Shown piece after piece: positions 47,326 to 55,518 of a DNA stretch of 56,567 nucleotides; position 1 is the stretch's first letter; every line of letters begins with the position of its first letter. The position numbers and the translations under genes are program-made. This DNA is from a virus. The notes beneath the pieces are model-generated. The model did not search any database. It worked only from the letters and a program-made list of their open reading frames with translations, and was not told where the DNA came from. The stretch covers positions 1 to 56,567 of IMG/VR virus record IMGVR_UViG_3300031237_000257. The stretch is one strand, 5' to 3'.

Positions 47326-47783
47326 GCAAGCGGAAGCCTAACAATGGATTCGCCCGCGCCGAACGCAGCTGCCGGGCACTCCTTCGGACCAATCACGTCG
47401 CGGTTGTGAACATCGACCCGAGCGGCGCACAGATCATGGCGAACTGGAAAAGCTGCCGGCAGATTCGGAGCTTGGCGATCGCCAATGCCTTGTTCGACTT
47501 CGCCTACCACTGGACGATCTACCTCAGCGCCATGTGTCGAGACGAGCGCGGCGTTGAGTACGTCAAGTCGGTAGAGATATCGCCCGAAGGCATCTACAAG
47601 GTCGAGCGCCTCACGGATGCTATCGAGCATTACTACCTGGAGCTGCGAAACAGCTGCAACCCGAACCATATGGTCGCGTCAGGCTGGATCGCCGTCCCAG
47701 CGGAGGTATCGCTTGATGAGGCGCAGGCCGCGAAGCTGTTCTACGCCGCCGGCGCTTGGCATCAAGTGAAGGTCGCCGCATGA
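47322..47783 (+). CDS. Conserved-looking phage protein of unknown function
   Basis: The 153-residue protein overlaps both neighbours by four bases. It has an N-terminal basic start (MSKRKPNNGFARAERSCRAL), a central FDFAYHWTIYLSAMCRDERG and a C-terminal AKLFYAAGAWHQVKVAA. No motif is recognised. It is a standard member of the early right operon. Confidence 0.65.
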   Translation: MSKRKPNNGFARAERSCRALLRTNHVAVVNIDPSGAQIMANWKSCRQIRSLAIANALFDFAYHWTIYLSAMCRDERGVEYVKSVEISPEGIYKVERLTDAIEHYYLELRNSCNPNHMVASGWIAVPAEVSLDEAQAAKLFYAAGAWHQVKVAA

Positions 47784-47977
47784 GACGAATCAACCACCAG
47801 GTGCGCCAGCGCCGACGACAGACATGGCTGGATATACCGGCCCACGGAATTGAAGAGGCAGGCCATGGCCAAGAGCAACGCGGACGTTCAGAAGGACAAG
47901 CGAGCCAGGGAGAAGGCGCTGCTCGACAAGATCGGCGCCGAGAAGCGCACGCTGATTGTGTCGAAGGCGCTTGCTGA
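47780..47977 (+). CDS. Possible arginine-rich 65-residue protein
   Basis: An ATG at 47780 overlaps the previous stop codon, MRRINHQVRQRRRQTWLDIP. The first 30 residues look like coding sequence; the later part is low complexity (G, Q, R, A) and overlaps the following gene by 113 bases, so it may be read only in part or not at all. Confidence 0.35.
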   Translation: MRRINHQVRQRRRQTWLDIPAHGIEEAGHGQEQRGRSEGQASQGEGAARQDRRREAHADCVEGAC

Positions 47978-48209
47978 TGCGCTTCAAGTGCTGGGCGATC
48001 GCCATGACTTCGAGGAATGGCAAGAGACGGTGTCGACTTTCCTGCTCAACCTCGCCGCCGCGCCAGCCGAAGTTTCTGCCCGCTTCGCCACTATGTCGCG
48101 ACCTGAAATCGTGATCACGAGAAACCAGTCGCGACAGCTTGAAGAGTTCGCGAAGACCGGTATTGAAGCGCAACCGGTCCCGGTAACGAGCGTTTGTTCT
48201 TGCAGGTGA
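47865..48209 (+). CDS. Unknown small basic helical protein
   Basis: The ATG at 47865 (MAKSNADVQKDKRARE) follows AGGCAGG, giving 114 residues. The N-terminal half is strongly charged (KALLDKIGAEKRTLIVSKAL), like ribbon-helix-helix or other small DNA-binding proteins. A domain call is not possible. It is the last gene before an AT-rich antisense insertion. Confidence 0.55.
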   Translation: MAKSNADVQKDKRAREKALLDKIGAEKRTLIVSKALADALQVLGDRHDFEEWQETVSTFLLNLAAAPAEVSARFATMSRPEIVITRNQSRQLEEFAKTGIEAQPVPVTSVCSCR

Positions 48210-48227
48210 GCAAGGCGCTCAACCCGA

Positions 48228-49115
48228 TTAATCTATGACTTTTGGTGAAAATACCGCTTTACCGAACATGTCAAGGTCATGTTGAAATGCAGCCAGCGTT
48301 CCTGAGGAGGCTGCACGATCTGGATTTTTGGCTAAAGCTTTTTCAATCACAGCCTGCTGGCTTGAACTGATTTCCTTATACATTTCTGAAATCTCTCTCG
48401 CCTTACCGAACATGTACTGTGCAAATCCTTTTGGCCAATAATAACTTCGCGGGGAAATCTTCCCTCCATTTAAAGCCACCCTACTAGATCTCATTTGCCT
48501 CGATTCGGAGTGTCCTGAAAGCCCCAATATTATAAATCTTGGGAGTTTTGTATAAACCATTATCTGGCCATTTCCGATCAAGACGTCCATGTGCATGTTT
48601 CTAAGAAAATAGCGGTTAATATTCTCTGGCGCATCCGCATTAGTGCTACTAATTGGCTCCAGCGGATATAAATGTTGCTCATAAACACCAAGGGTCTTCG
48701 TCTTTCCGAGAAGGAATGATGCTAGACCTTCTAGTGTTTTCAGCTCCTTCTCATCAAGGGCACTATCTGATCTGGAGCTCTGTGAGCGAATGTAGCTCAG
48801 AGTACGCCAACTGAGCGACGCGCAAAATTTTGCGAGCCAATCGCCGTAATACGCCGTGGCGGCTTCATCATTTACAAACGGATAGAATATTTTATTCGCA
48901 AACTCCCTCTCCCAACCTGAAAATAACTGTTCGCAGTTGCCGCAAAGCCAGTAATCTTTAGCAATGTCCTGCGCTCTTTTATTTATATTCTGATTGAGTC
49001 GAATATAGCCGGTAGCAGAAGAGTCCTTTACCCACTTCCCTACAAACTTTGGAATGAAGTGGCTGAGTTTTAGCTCACCGAGTGAACCACATAATTTACA
49101 TTCTCCTTCCACCAT
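48228..49115 (-). CDS. Cysteine-motif accessory protein, HNH-like N-terminus
   Basis: The 295-residue protein is clearly more AT-rich than its neighbours and antisense to the early operon. The N-terminus has CKLCGSLGELKLSHFIPKFV and, about 50 residues on, WLCGNCEQLFSGWEREFANK: two C-x2-C pairs enclosing a His, as in HNH/zinc-finger-like accessory proteins in defence islands. The remainder is helical and mixed (residues 80-295) with no recognised domain. The catalytic His pair of a true HNH nuclease is not evident. It is likely a defence or exclusion cargo gene. Confidence 0.7.
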   Translation of the reverse strand: MVEGECKLCGSLGELKLSHFIPKFVGKWVKDSSATGYIRLNQNINKRAQDIAKDYWLCGNCEQLFSGWEREFANKIFYPFVNDEAATAYYGDWLAKFCASLSWRTLSYIRSQSSRSDSALDEKELKTLEGLASFLLGKTKTLGVYEQHLYPLEPISSTNADAPENINRYFLRNMHMDVLIGNGQIMVYTKLPRFIILGLSGHSESRQMRSSRVALNGGKISPRSYYWPKGFAQYMFGKAREISEMYKEISSSQQAVIEKALAKNPDRAASSGTLAAFQHDLDMFGKAVFSPKVID

Positions 49116-49181
49116 AAACCCACCCGCTAGCTAGTCGTCCAGACATCTAATACCCCACTTCAACGAATCACGCCAGCCAAG

Positions 49182-49502
49182 TCAGAACCCTGAAGTCCTG
49201 CCCCTACCCTGAAGGCTCCATTTGTCCGGTTCGTTACCGACAGAAAGATGAATCCGGTCGTCGTAACTGCACACGAAACGAACCCGATCCTCTGTCAGGT
49301 TGTTGTGGCTGGCAATCGCCCTGGTAGTGCGATACCTCTCTTTGCCTGCCTCCGACTCTTCCTTCATCCATTTATGGACTCGGCAAGCATCACGTTTAAC
49401 GCCGATCCAGCCGAACAAAGTCTGCATTCCATAAAGCGCTAATCCCGCGGCTGCGCCTCCGAACGACGTCGAGATGATGTCGTTTATCAGTTCCTGATCC
49501 AT
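49182..49502 (-). CDS. Small membrane-anchored winged-helix-like protein
   Basis: The 106-residue protein has a hydrophobic N-terminal segment (FGGAAAGLALYGMQTLFGWI) and a C-terminal HNNLTEDRVRFVCSYDDRIH that resembles a small winged-helix of phage and integrative element proteins. It is antisense to the early operon. It may tether a DNA-binding domain to the membrane. Function is not known. Confidence 0.65.
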   Translation of the reverse strand: MDQELINDIISTSFGGAAAGLALYGMQTLFGWIGVKRDACRVHKWMKEESEAGKERYRTTRAIASHNNLTEDRVRFVCSYDDRIHLSVGNEPDKWSLQGRGRTSGF

Positions 49503-49552
49503 CGGAAACCCTCACAAATTAATCCGCTGTATATACCCGGCGAGGATCCCCT

Positions 49553-50503
49553 ATGCCTACTCACAACATCGTCAGCATAAGCGGCGGTAAAGACAGCACG
49601 GCTACGTTGCTGGTCGCCCGCGAGCTGGAGGTGCCGAACCTCAGCGCTGTAGTGGCTGACACCGGGCATGAGCATCCAGAGACGTACGACTACATCCACT
49701 ACCTGGCTGAAGCTACCGGTGTTCCCATCCGGTGGGTGAAGGCGGACTTCTCCAGACAGATCGCCGGAAAACGCAAATTCATCGAGACGAAATGGCGCGA
49801 AAAGGGTGTGGCGGAATCCGTGGTGCTGGGTGCTTTGGAAGTTCTGCACCCTACAGGCAACCCGTTCCTGGACTTGTGCCTGTGGAAAGGCCGATTCCCC
49901 AGCACCAAGGCGCGCTTCTGCACCGACGAACTCAAGCGCAACCCAATCATCGAGCAGGTCTACCTGCCACTCATGGACGGCGAGAACATGCTGCTGTCTT
50001 GGCAAGGTGTGCGGGCTGATGAGTCGCCGGCCCGGAAGTACCTACCAGAGTGCGATGAGGTTGGAGGCGGTCTATTCAACTACCGGCCGATTCTGAAATG
50101 GACTGTCGATTCGGTGTTCGAAGCTCACCGGGCGGCAGGCATCAAGCCTAACCCCCTGTACTTAAAAGGCTGCAATCGAGTGGGGTGCATGCCATGCATC
50201 ATGTGTGCAAAAGATGAACTCAGGCAGATAGCCGCCAGGTGGCCAGACGAAGTTGACCGGGTGCGTGAGTGGGAGCGACTGGTGAGCATCGCCAGCAAGC
50301 GCGGAGCGGCTACGTTCTTCGCCACCGTCACCGACCCCACCGTCCGGTCAGATGACAAGGTCAGCGCCGTCACGCACGGAATTGACCGGATAGTCGATTG
50401 GAGCAACACCGCTCGCGGTGGCCGCCAGTTCGACATGGTCGACCTGATTGCGCGCACCGACAGTCAGAACAGTTGTTCTTCGGCCTACGGGCTTTGCGAG
50501 TGA
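49553..50503 (+). CDS. PAPS-reductase-family PP-loop protein
   Basis: The 316-residue protein has a PP-loop, SISGGKDSTATLL (residues 8-20), and FSRQIAGKRKFIETKWREKG. It also carries a four-cysteine cluster (GCNRVGCMPCIMCAKDE, about residues 205-221) that could hold an iron-sulfur cluster. PP-loop enzymes of this group activate a substrate by adenylation for sulfur transfer. In phages such genes often sit next to DNA modification genes, as here with the methyltransferase. It could thiolate nucleic acid or help sulfate metabolism; which is not shown. Confidence 0.82.
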   Translation: MPTHNIVSISGGKDSTATLLVARELEVPNLSAVVADTGHEHPETYDYIHYLAEATGVPIRWVKADFSRQIAGKRKFIETKWREKGVAESVVLGALEVLHPTGNPFLDLCLWKGRFPSTKARFCTDELKRNPIIEQVYLPLMDGENMLLSWQGVRADESPARKYLPECDEVGGGLFNYRPILKWTVDSVFEAHRAAGIKPNPLYLKGCNRVGCMPCIMCAKDELRQIAARWPDEVDRVREWERLVSIASKRGAATFFATVTDPTVRSDDKVSAVTHGIDRIVDWSNTARGGRQFDMVDLIARTDSQNSCSSAYGLCE

Positions 50504-50504
50504 C

Positions 50505-51158
50505 CTAGTTAATGAGCTTAGGCCTCAGATAGGCCTCGACAGTGGCCAAAGCAGCGTCAAGCTCCGACTTGAAGACGTCATCACCGTCAAGCGGTGACTC
50601 GTACAGTACGTCTCGACGTTTCGCCAAGATGTCCACATAAGCCTGAGCCATATCATCCTTCTCGTCCGGGTTGATCGTAATCAAATAGCTGCGAACGTTC
50701 ATCAACAGTTCATGCTGAAGCTTAAAAATAGGGGTGAAGCGTGATTTCACTTCCCCATCCCACACCGCCTCGCTTTCTAACAGCGATGTGTTCAACCGTG
50801 CGCGCACTTCATCAACCAGAGAGAACCGTTTTTCATACGCCCGAACCGTGCTTCTGTAATTGCTTTGTAAGAAGTTGAGATTCTGGCCCTGCTCCTCTGC
50901 ACCTCCCTCGCTACCCAGCATTACTGGATTTCTCACATTACCAATGCCATCTCGAAGCCTGTACAGATCCATAAGCAACCTGCGGGAAAGGTCGTGATCT
51001 GACGTGCCCTTGTTCTGTCTGCGCCATGTCGCCAGACCGGAAAACCCAACCCAGGCGGCCAGCCCCACACCGATCCCGCTAATGATTGTGCCAATAACGC
51101 TGAACACATCCTTCGTAAGCGCCCAGTCCGCATCCGTGATCGCGAAGCAAATTGACAT
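50505..51158 (-). CDS. Membrane-anchored accessory protein of unknown function
   Basis: The start chosen is the ATG at 51158 (MSICFAITDADWAL), six bases after GAGGGG; longer starts to 51251 overlap the methyltransferase and have no binding site. The 217-residue protein has a membrane helix near residues 21-40 (VIGTIISGIGVGLAAWVGFS) and then helical soluble parts. It sits between the PP-loop gene and the methyltransferase on the other strand. Its layout resembles the membrane-anchored genes at 26941-27690 and 52165-53085. Confidence 0.62.
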   Translation of the reverse strand: MSICFAITDADWALTKDVFSVIGTIISGIGVGLAAWVGFSGLATWRRQNKGTSDHDLSRRLLMDLYRLRDGIGNVRNPVMLGSEGGAEEQGQNLNFLQSNYRSTVRAYEKRFSLVDEVRARLNTSLLESEAVWDGEVKSRFTPIFKLQHELLMNVRSYLITINPDEKDDMAQAYVDILAKRRDVLYESPLDGDDVFKSELDAALATVEAYLRPKLIN

Positions 51159-51205
51159 CATCATCCCCTCAAAAATTGGCTGAACTATAGCCGCGAGGTT
51201 TCCCC

Positions 51206-52129
51206 ATGCCCACAGCAATCGATTTATTCGCCGGTCTCGGCGGATGGTCAACCGGTGCCCGCAATGCCGGCATCGATGTTATCTGGGCGGCCAACCACTG
51301 GCCGGTCGCCGTCGAATGGCACAGCGCCAACCACCCGCAAGCGATACATATCTGCCAGGACCTGCACCAGGCTGATTGGTCGAAAGTGCCGGCCCACGAC
51401 ATCATGCTGGCATCGCCGTGCTGCCAAGGTCATTCGAAGGCCCGCGGCAAGAAGTCAGGCAATGCGCAGCACGATGCATCCCGCTCGACAGCATGGGCCG
51501 TGGTTTCTGCTGCTGAGTACCACAAGCCGGAAGTAGTGCTGGTCGAGAACGTCGAAGAATTCACTGATTGGGCGCTGTACCCGGCCTGGTCGCAGGCCAT
51601 GGCGGCGCTTGGCTACATGATTGCGCCGCACGTAGTTGACTGCGCAGACCTCGGCGTTCCCCAGCACCGCGTGCGGCTATTCCTGGTCTGTACCCGCAGT
51701 AAGTCGCCGCTGATGCTCGAGCTGCACCGTCGCCAGCACGTTCCGGCCGCCAGCTTCCTTCAGTTCGATGCGGGGCGCTGGTCTGCGATAGAGAAACCCG
51801 GCCGGGCGCAAGCAACCCTCGACAGGGTACGCAACGGCCGAGAGCGCTTCGCCGATCAATTCATCATGCCCTACTACGGCAAAGGCTCAGGGCTGACCGG
51901 CCGCGATATCAACCGCCCGATCGGCACCATCACCACGCTTGACCGATGGGCGCTGGTCCGAGGCGACGAGATGCGAATGCTGTCGGCGAATGAGGCATTG
52001 GCCGCAATGTCATTCCCGGCCGACACGAAGCGCCCGGACAATCACCGGCTGACCATGCACATGGCCGGCAATGCAGTGCCACCGCTGGCCGGACAGCGGA
52101 TTATTGAGGCACTGAAGGCTGCTGCTTAG
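51206..52129 (+). CDS. DNA cytosine-C5 methyltransferase
   Basis: The 307-residue protein has the C5 motifs in order: I DLFAGLGGWS (residues 6-15), IV ASPCCQGHS with the catalytic Cys72 after Pro71, VI ENVEEF (114-119), VIII QHRVRLF (153-159) and X GNAVPP (288-293). There is no matching restriction gene nearby. In phages such enzymes protect their DNA from host restriction. The short region between motifs VIII and IX holds a small target recognition domain whose specificity I cannot predict. GAGG precedes the ATG. Confidence 0.95.
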   Translation: MPTAIDLFAGLGGWSTGARNAGIDVIWAANHWPVAVEWHSANHPQAIHICQDLHQADWSKVPAHDIMLASPCCQGHSKARGKKSGNAQHDASRSTAWAVVSAAEYHKPEVVLVENVEEFTDWALYPAWSQAMAALGYMIAPHVVDCADLGVPQHRVRLFLVCTRSKSPLMLELHRRQHVPAASFLQFDAGRWSAIEKPGRAQATLDRVRNGRERFADQFIMPYYGKGSGLTGRDINRPIGTITTLDRWALVRGDEMRMLSANEALAAMSFPADTKRPDNHRLTMHMAGNAVPPLAGQRIIEALKAAA

Positions 52130-52164
52130 TCTGATCCAGGCTCACGCCTAGGTGAATGAGAAAG

Positions 52165-53085
52165 TTATCCGAATGCTGACGATTCAAATAAAGCTTTAGC
52201 AAACTTTTGATTCTGTCGATCCGGGAGGTGCTTCAGAAGTCCATATTTCTCGCAAAGACTTTTTAAGTCTTTGCCTTCTGGAGTCAAACAATACAGCATT
52301 ATGCATTCTGATTCATACACACTAAAGGTCGCTGCAACGATTCCGGCATATGTTTTTTTGGTAATGGAGTCTGGCGTTTCAAATCCTTTAATCAAAACTG
52401 GATTAACATAAAGAGGACTGCGACGCTGTGGAACCCCGTAATTATCTATATATAAAAGAAACTCAAATAGCGTTCTAAAATACCGCCCCAATGCCTCCCG
52501 AGACTTCTCATGAAATGATTGGGCTCTATCCATAATATATTTAGCAGGGATATCAGCGGATCCAATTGTAACCGCCACGGTGTCAACATTGTATTTTTTG
52601 GAATAGGATTCAAACGCATCGGCCCCAATAACAGCTGTGGCCATGTGAAAGAATTTCGCTGTTTCGGAATTTTTAGTGTGGAGATCTAAAAGTCCGAAGA
52701 ACACCGTCTCGAAACTTTGACGCTCGATTAATTTACTTTGTTCTTTAAAAATTTTTGTCTGTTGAGCCTGAGTAATTTGAGATGCTTTAGCCTCCGCTCT
52801 TGCCGCTTTTAGCTCAGACGCCTGAGATCTTAGGCTTAACACTACTGCAAGCAAAGCTATAAAGCTCAGAATCGGATTTAGAACTCCTCCAACAAAATCT
52901 CCAATTTGGCCCCAATAAGTAGCAGACGCCGGATTAACCACTTTTAAAAACGGGATGTCAACACCAAACTGAAAATGAGAAATCAAAAGTAAAGAAATGC
53001 AGGCGATAGATATAAGTGCCAGTAAAACAAGCCACGTGCCATTTAAACTTGATCCGCTTTCTTCAACAGCTTTTTCATCGTCCAT
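52165..53085 (-). CDS. Putative abortive-infection membrane protein (putAbiC-like)
   Basis: The ATG at 53085 (MDDEKAVEESGSSL) follows AGGAA; a longer frame to 53247 would overlap the next gene and is not used. The 306-residue protein has two membrane helices (residues about 16-38, WLVLLALISIACISLLLISH, and 62-88, GQIGDFVGGVLNPILSFIAL). A coiled coil follows (SQASELKAARAEAKASQITQ), and then a helical C-terminal domain with QSFETVFFGLLDLH. This is the pattern of the family named putative phage abortive infection protein. It is AT-rich and antisense, a typical cargo gene. Confidence 0.78.
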   Translation of the reverse strand: MDDEKAVEESGSSLNGTWLVLLALISIACISLLLISHFQFGVDIPFLKVVNPASATYWGQIGDFVGGVLNPILSFIALLAVVLSLRSQASELKAARAEAKASQITQAQQTKIFKEQSKLIERQSFETVFFGLLDLHTKNSETAKFFHMATAVIGADAFESYSKKYNVDTVAVTIGSADIPAKYIMDRAQSFHEKSREALGRYFRTLFEFLLYIDNYGVPQRRSPLYVNPVLIKGFETPDSITKKTYAGIVAATFSVYESECIMLYCLTPEGKDLKSLCEKYGLLKHLPDRQNQKFAKALFESSAFG

Positions 53086-53176
53086 GTAACATTCCTGTTT
53101 GTTTTTTTCGACAATCAAATCGTACCAAAAACTTCGAACTTTAGCCGCCCGGGCATGACCCGGCATAGGACGCCCC

Positions 53177-53608
53177 ATGCCCACAGAAAACAAACTCGCT
53201 CTGAAGCGCCAGCGTGCCGAGCACGTCAACCAGGCTATCCGGGTCATCGCCGACCACGGACGCCGGTTCTTCTACTGCCAGGCCGTTAATCGCTACGCCA
53301 GCATGGAAGTCGATCACCGCGGCAAGGTCTGGCTCATCGATGACTACAGCGGGAAGCGCGTCTTCACGCATGCAACGGTCTGTGGTGGCCGGTGGCGCGG
53401 GTTCAGTCACGGCGGCACGCTGAAGGATATGGTCAAAGCCTTCCGGGACTACATCTGCACCGGCGAACCGCTGCACCCTGGCTATCTCGGCCCTGAGCGT
53501 TTAGACGACAGCAACATCTGGGGTTACGACGAGGCCGGCATGAAGGCTGTGCGCGAGCAAGCCGGCGCCCTTCCCGTGTTCCGCCAGCCAGACGCGGAGG
53601 CCGCATGA
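53177..53608 (+). CDS. Phage protein of the excision region, unknown function
   Basis: The 143-residue protein (MPTENKLALKRQRAEHVNQA) has a binding site AGGA, and the sequence RFFYCQAVNRYASMEVDHRG and FRDYICTGEPLHPGYLG look well conserved. It belongs to the set of small genes between RecT and integrase. I cannot assign a domain. Confidence 0.65.
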   Translation: MPTENKLALKRQRAEHVNQAIRVIADHGRRFFYCQAVNRYASMEVDHRGKVWLIDDYSGKRVFTHATVCGGRWRGFSHGGTLKDMVKAFRDYICTGEPLHPGYLGPERLDDSNIWGYDEAGMKAVREQAGALPVFRQPDAEAA

Positions 53609-53670
53609 AGCGCATCTACCACAGCGGCCCCTGTCCGACCTGCCCGGCCCCAGAATCCCTGCTCAGCGAA
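53605..53670 (+). pseudogene. Truncated small gene, cut by an antisense insertion
   Basis: An ATG overlapping the previous stop (ATGA) starts MKRIYHSGPCPTCPAPESLL. The first 22 codons look like normal phage coding sequence, but the frame then runs into AT-richer sequence antisense to the gene at 53688-53948 with a changed composition. I read it as the left part of an original gene interrupted by that cassette. The exact break point (given here as about 53670) is a guess. Confidence 0.35.
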
Positions 53671-53687
53671 GTAGTCGGATTAAGAAA

Positions 53688-53948
53688 TTACTCAGTTGGG
53701 CGTTTACCCTCAAAAAAAACGTTCACTATTCGACCTTCATCATTCAGAAGAAGCGTCACTCGTCCCTCCTCGTTACCTGTCGGCGCCTCATCACCAATAC
53801 TGATCACGCGAACCTTTCTTTCGAGTAGCTCCTTGATTGCCGTGGGACTACCTGGCCGGGACATCGGCCACGGAGTCCAATCGTCCCCTGCTACCTCAGC
53901 CCAGGGCCAAGGAACATCACCTCCACCGTTTCCACCTTTTTTGCCCAT
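53688..53948 (-). CDS. Small protein with an I78-inhibitor-like end
   Basis: The ATG at 53948 (MGKKGGNGGGDVPWPW) gives 86 residues; the longer frame to 54002 is less likely. The second half, VRVISIGDEAPTGNEEGRVT followed by LNDEGRIVNVFFEG, resembles the I78 peptidase inhibitor fold, but lacks its cysteines and is short. It could be an antitoxin-like or anti-host small protein. It interrupts the excision gene region antisense to it. Confidence 0.45.
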   Translation of the reverse strand: MGKKGGNGGGDVPWPWAEVAGDDWTPWPMSRPGSPTAIKELLERKVRVISIGDEAPTGNEEGRVTLLLNDEGRIVNVFFEGKRPTE

Positions 53949-54067
53949 GTGCCACTCCCGAATCCGGCCCCATGCCGGTTTGTAACGAATAGTCCACTTC
54001 AAACAATCACGCCACTTTCTCGGCCCCCCCTTTCAAAGTCAGCCGCTATAGCGGCAAAGGAACAGTC

Positions 54068-54778
54068 ATGCCTGAAATCAAGGAACGGCCGATCTTGTTC
54101 TCGGCCCCGATGGTGCGCGCCATCCTGGAAGGCCGGAAGACGGTCACGCGGCGACCGGTAAAAGGTGGGCAGATTCCTACCGAGGACACCTCCATTCCCG
54201 TCGGTGATCGCCAGCGCTGGAGCGCAATCGGCCAGCGCGACCCCCGCTATGGTTTCTGCGTATTCGGAGCTACCGAAGCAGAATGCGCCAAGGAGTTGGA
54301 GGAGTACGCACCTTGCCCGCATGGACGGCGCGGCGACCGGCTGTGGGTGCGCGAAACTCATGCCGATATCGGCTGCCGACTGACTTACCGCGCCGACACC
54401 GACGACGGCGCCCACTGCCAGGTGAAGAAGTGGACGCCAGCCATTCACATGTTCCGCCGGCACAGTCGCATCTTGCTGGAGATCACCGAGGTTAGGGTCG
54501 AGCGGCTGCAGGACATCAGCGATGAGCACGCACGGGCCGAAGGAATAATTTCGGTACCAAAAACCACGGAAGACTCACATCAGTTCTGGCGCAACTACCA
54601 CCTGAGTGGCGACGGCACGTTCTGCGTGCGCACTCCCAAGGAGTCGTTCAAGTCGCTCTGGTGTCACGTCGCCGGCGGGTCTTTCCCAAAGGGCGAGGCT
54701 GCGTACAAGGCGTCACCACATAGCTGGGATGCCAACCCGTGGGTTTGGGTCGTCGAGTTCAAGCAGGTGACGCCATGA
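54068..54778 (+). CDS. ASCH-like phage protein
   Basis: The 236-residue protein opens with KERPILFSAPMVRAILEGRK and TVTRRPVKG, the pattern of phage ASCH/EVE-type proteins that bind RNA or modified nucleic acid. The C-terminal half contains RLQDISDEHARAEGI and NPWVWVVEFKQV, typical endings of that family. AAAGGAA precedes the ATG. A role in RNA recognition is suggested by the family but not shown. Confidence 0.75.
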   Translation: MPEIKERPILFSAPMVRAILEGRKTVTRRPVKGGQIPTEDTSIPVGDRQRWSAIGQRDPRYGFCVFGATEAECAKELEEYAPCPHGRRGDRLWVRETHADIGCRLTYRADTDDGAHCQVKKWTPAIHMFRRHSRILLEITEVRVERLQDISDEHARAEGIISVPKTTEDSHQFWRNYHLSGDGTFCVRTPKESFKSLWCHVAGGSFPKGEAAYKASPHSWDANPWVWVVEFKQVTP

Positions 54779-54840
54779 TCATCCCACTCTCTGCCCTCGC
54801 CTACATGGCCTGGCTCATCTACAAGGGGTCACGGCGATAA
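54775..54840 (+). CDS. 21-residue membrane peptide
   Basis: An ATG overlapping the previous stop (ATGA) encodes MIIPLSALAYMAWLIYKGSR and one more residue: a single membrane helix with a basic end. Its coupling to the previous gene supports translation. Function unknown. Confidence 0.5.
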   Translation: MIIPLSALAYMAWLIYKGSRR

Positions 54841-54918
54841 TTCACTTCCAAAGCAAATAGTCGGGAAACCGACAGTTGCTTCGAGCAAGGCTGGAAACCT
54901 CTAAACAGGAGGTTCTCC

Positions 54919-55062
54919 ATGAAGCAAATTTTGATCAACTTAATCGTCGGCATTTTCTTACATCTGCTTTTCCCTTCGGCTAACTCGTGCCCATGCGCGA
55001 TCCATGAGCCGCCCGCGTATCCAAGCCATCCGGTTTTAAGCGTTACGACGAAATCCCAATAA
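54919..55062 (+). CDS. 47-residue peptide with signal-like start
   Basis: The ATG at 54919 has AGGAGG at a good distance. The peptide begins MKQILINLIVGIFLHLLFPS, which could be a signal or membrane helix, and continues with two cysteines (NSCPCAIHEPP). It is probably exported or membrane-bound. I know no family. Confidence 0.55.
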   Translation: MKQILINLIVGIFLHLLFPSANSCPCAIHEPPAYPSHPVLSVTTKSQ

Positions 55063-55098
55063 CCACCCTTCTGCCGCCACGCGCGGCATGGAGCACTT

Positions 55099-55518
55099 AT
55101 GTCTGCAGAACTGGCGCAGGCGCCCTCCCGGCCCCGGCGCGAAAACATCCTTCCCCGATTCATCCGCGCCGGTGCCGCGCCTATCTACTTGGGCATGTGC
55201 CGCGCCGAGTTCGACAAAACAGTCCGCCCTTATGTCAGCGAGTTCCCGATCGGCGAGCGCGGTGTTGGCTTTGACCGGGAAGAGCTCGACGACTGGGCCA
55301 CGGCCTACGTCGCAGCGAAGGCAATTGATAAACATGGCGCTTCGGAGCAACAATCGCCCCGCAGCGAGCGCCAGAAAGGAGATAAATCATGGCGCGAAAA
55401 TCGATCACAGGCCTCTCCGAGAGGAAAGGTATCTGGCATATCGACAAGAAAATCAACGGAGAACGACTTTACGAAAGCACTGGAACTGGTGACCGGGAAG
55501 AAGCGGAGCGCTACCTGA
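55099..55518 (+). CDS. Excisionase-like DNA-binding protein
   Basis: The ATG at 55099 follows GGAG. The 139-residue protein contains LPRFIRAGAAPIYLGMCRAE, then FDREELDDWATAYVAAK, the pattern of AlpA/Xis-like winged helix proteins. The end is basic and low-complexity (ERQKGDKSWRENRSQASPRG). Its last 130 bases overlap the integrase start. It should set the direction of recombination by bending DNA at the attachment site. Confidence 0.75.
   Translation: MSAELAQAPSRPRRENILPRFIRAGAAPIYLGMCRAEFDKTVRPYVSEFPIGERGVGFDREELDDWATAYVAAKAIDKHGASEQQSPRSERQKGDKSWRENRSQASPRGKVSGISTRKSTENDFTKALELVTGKKRSAT

Noticed and set aside
49526-49541. Third LexA box (CTGTATATACCCGG)
   Set aside because: The left half matches, but the right half ACAG is missing.
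54819-55163. 114-codon minus-strand frame opposite the small exported peptide gene
   Set aside because: The plus-strand frame at 54919 has a consensus AGGAGG and a signal-like start; the minus frame has neither.
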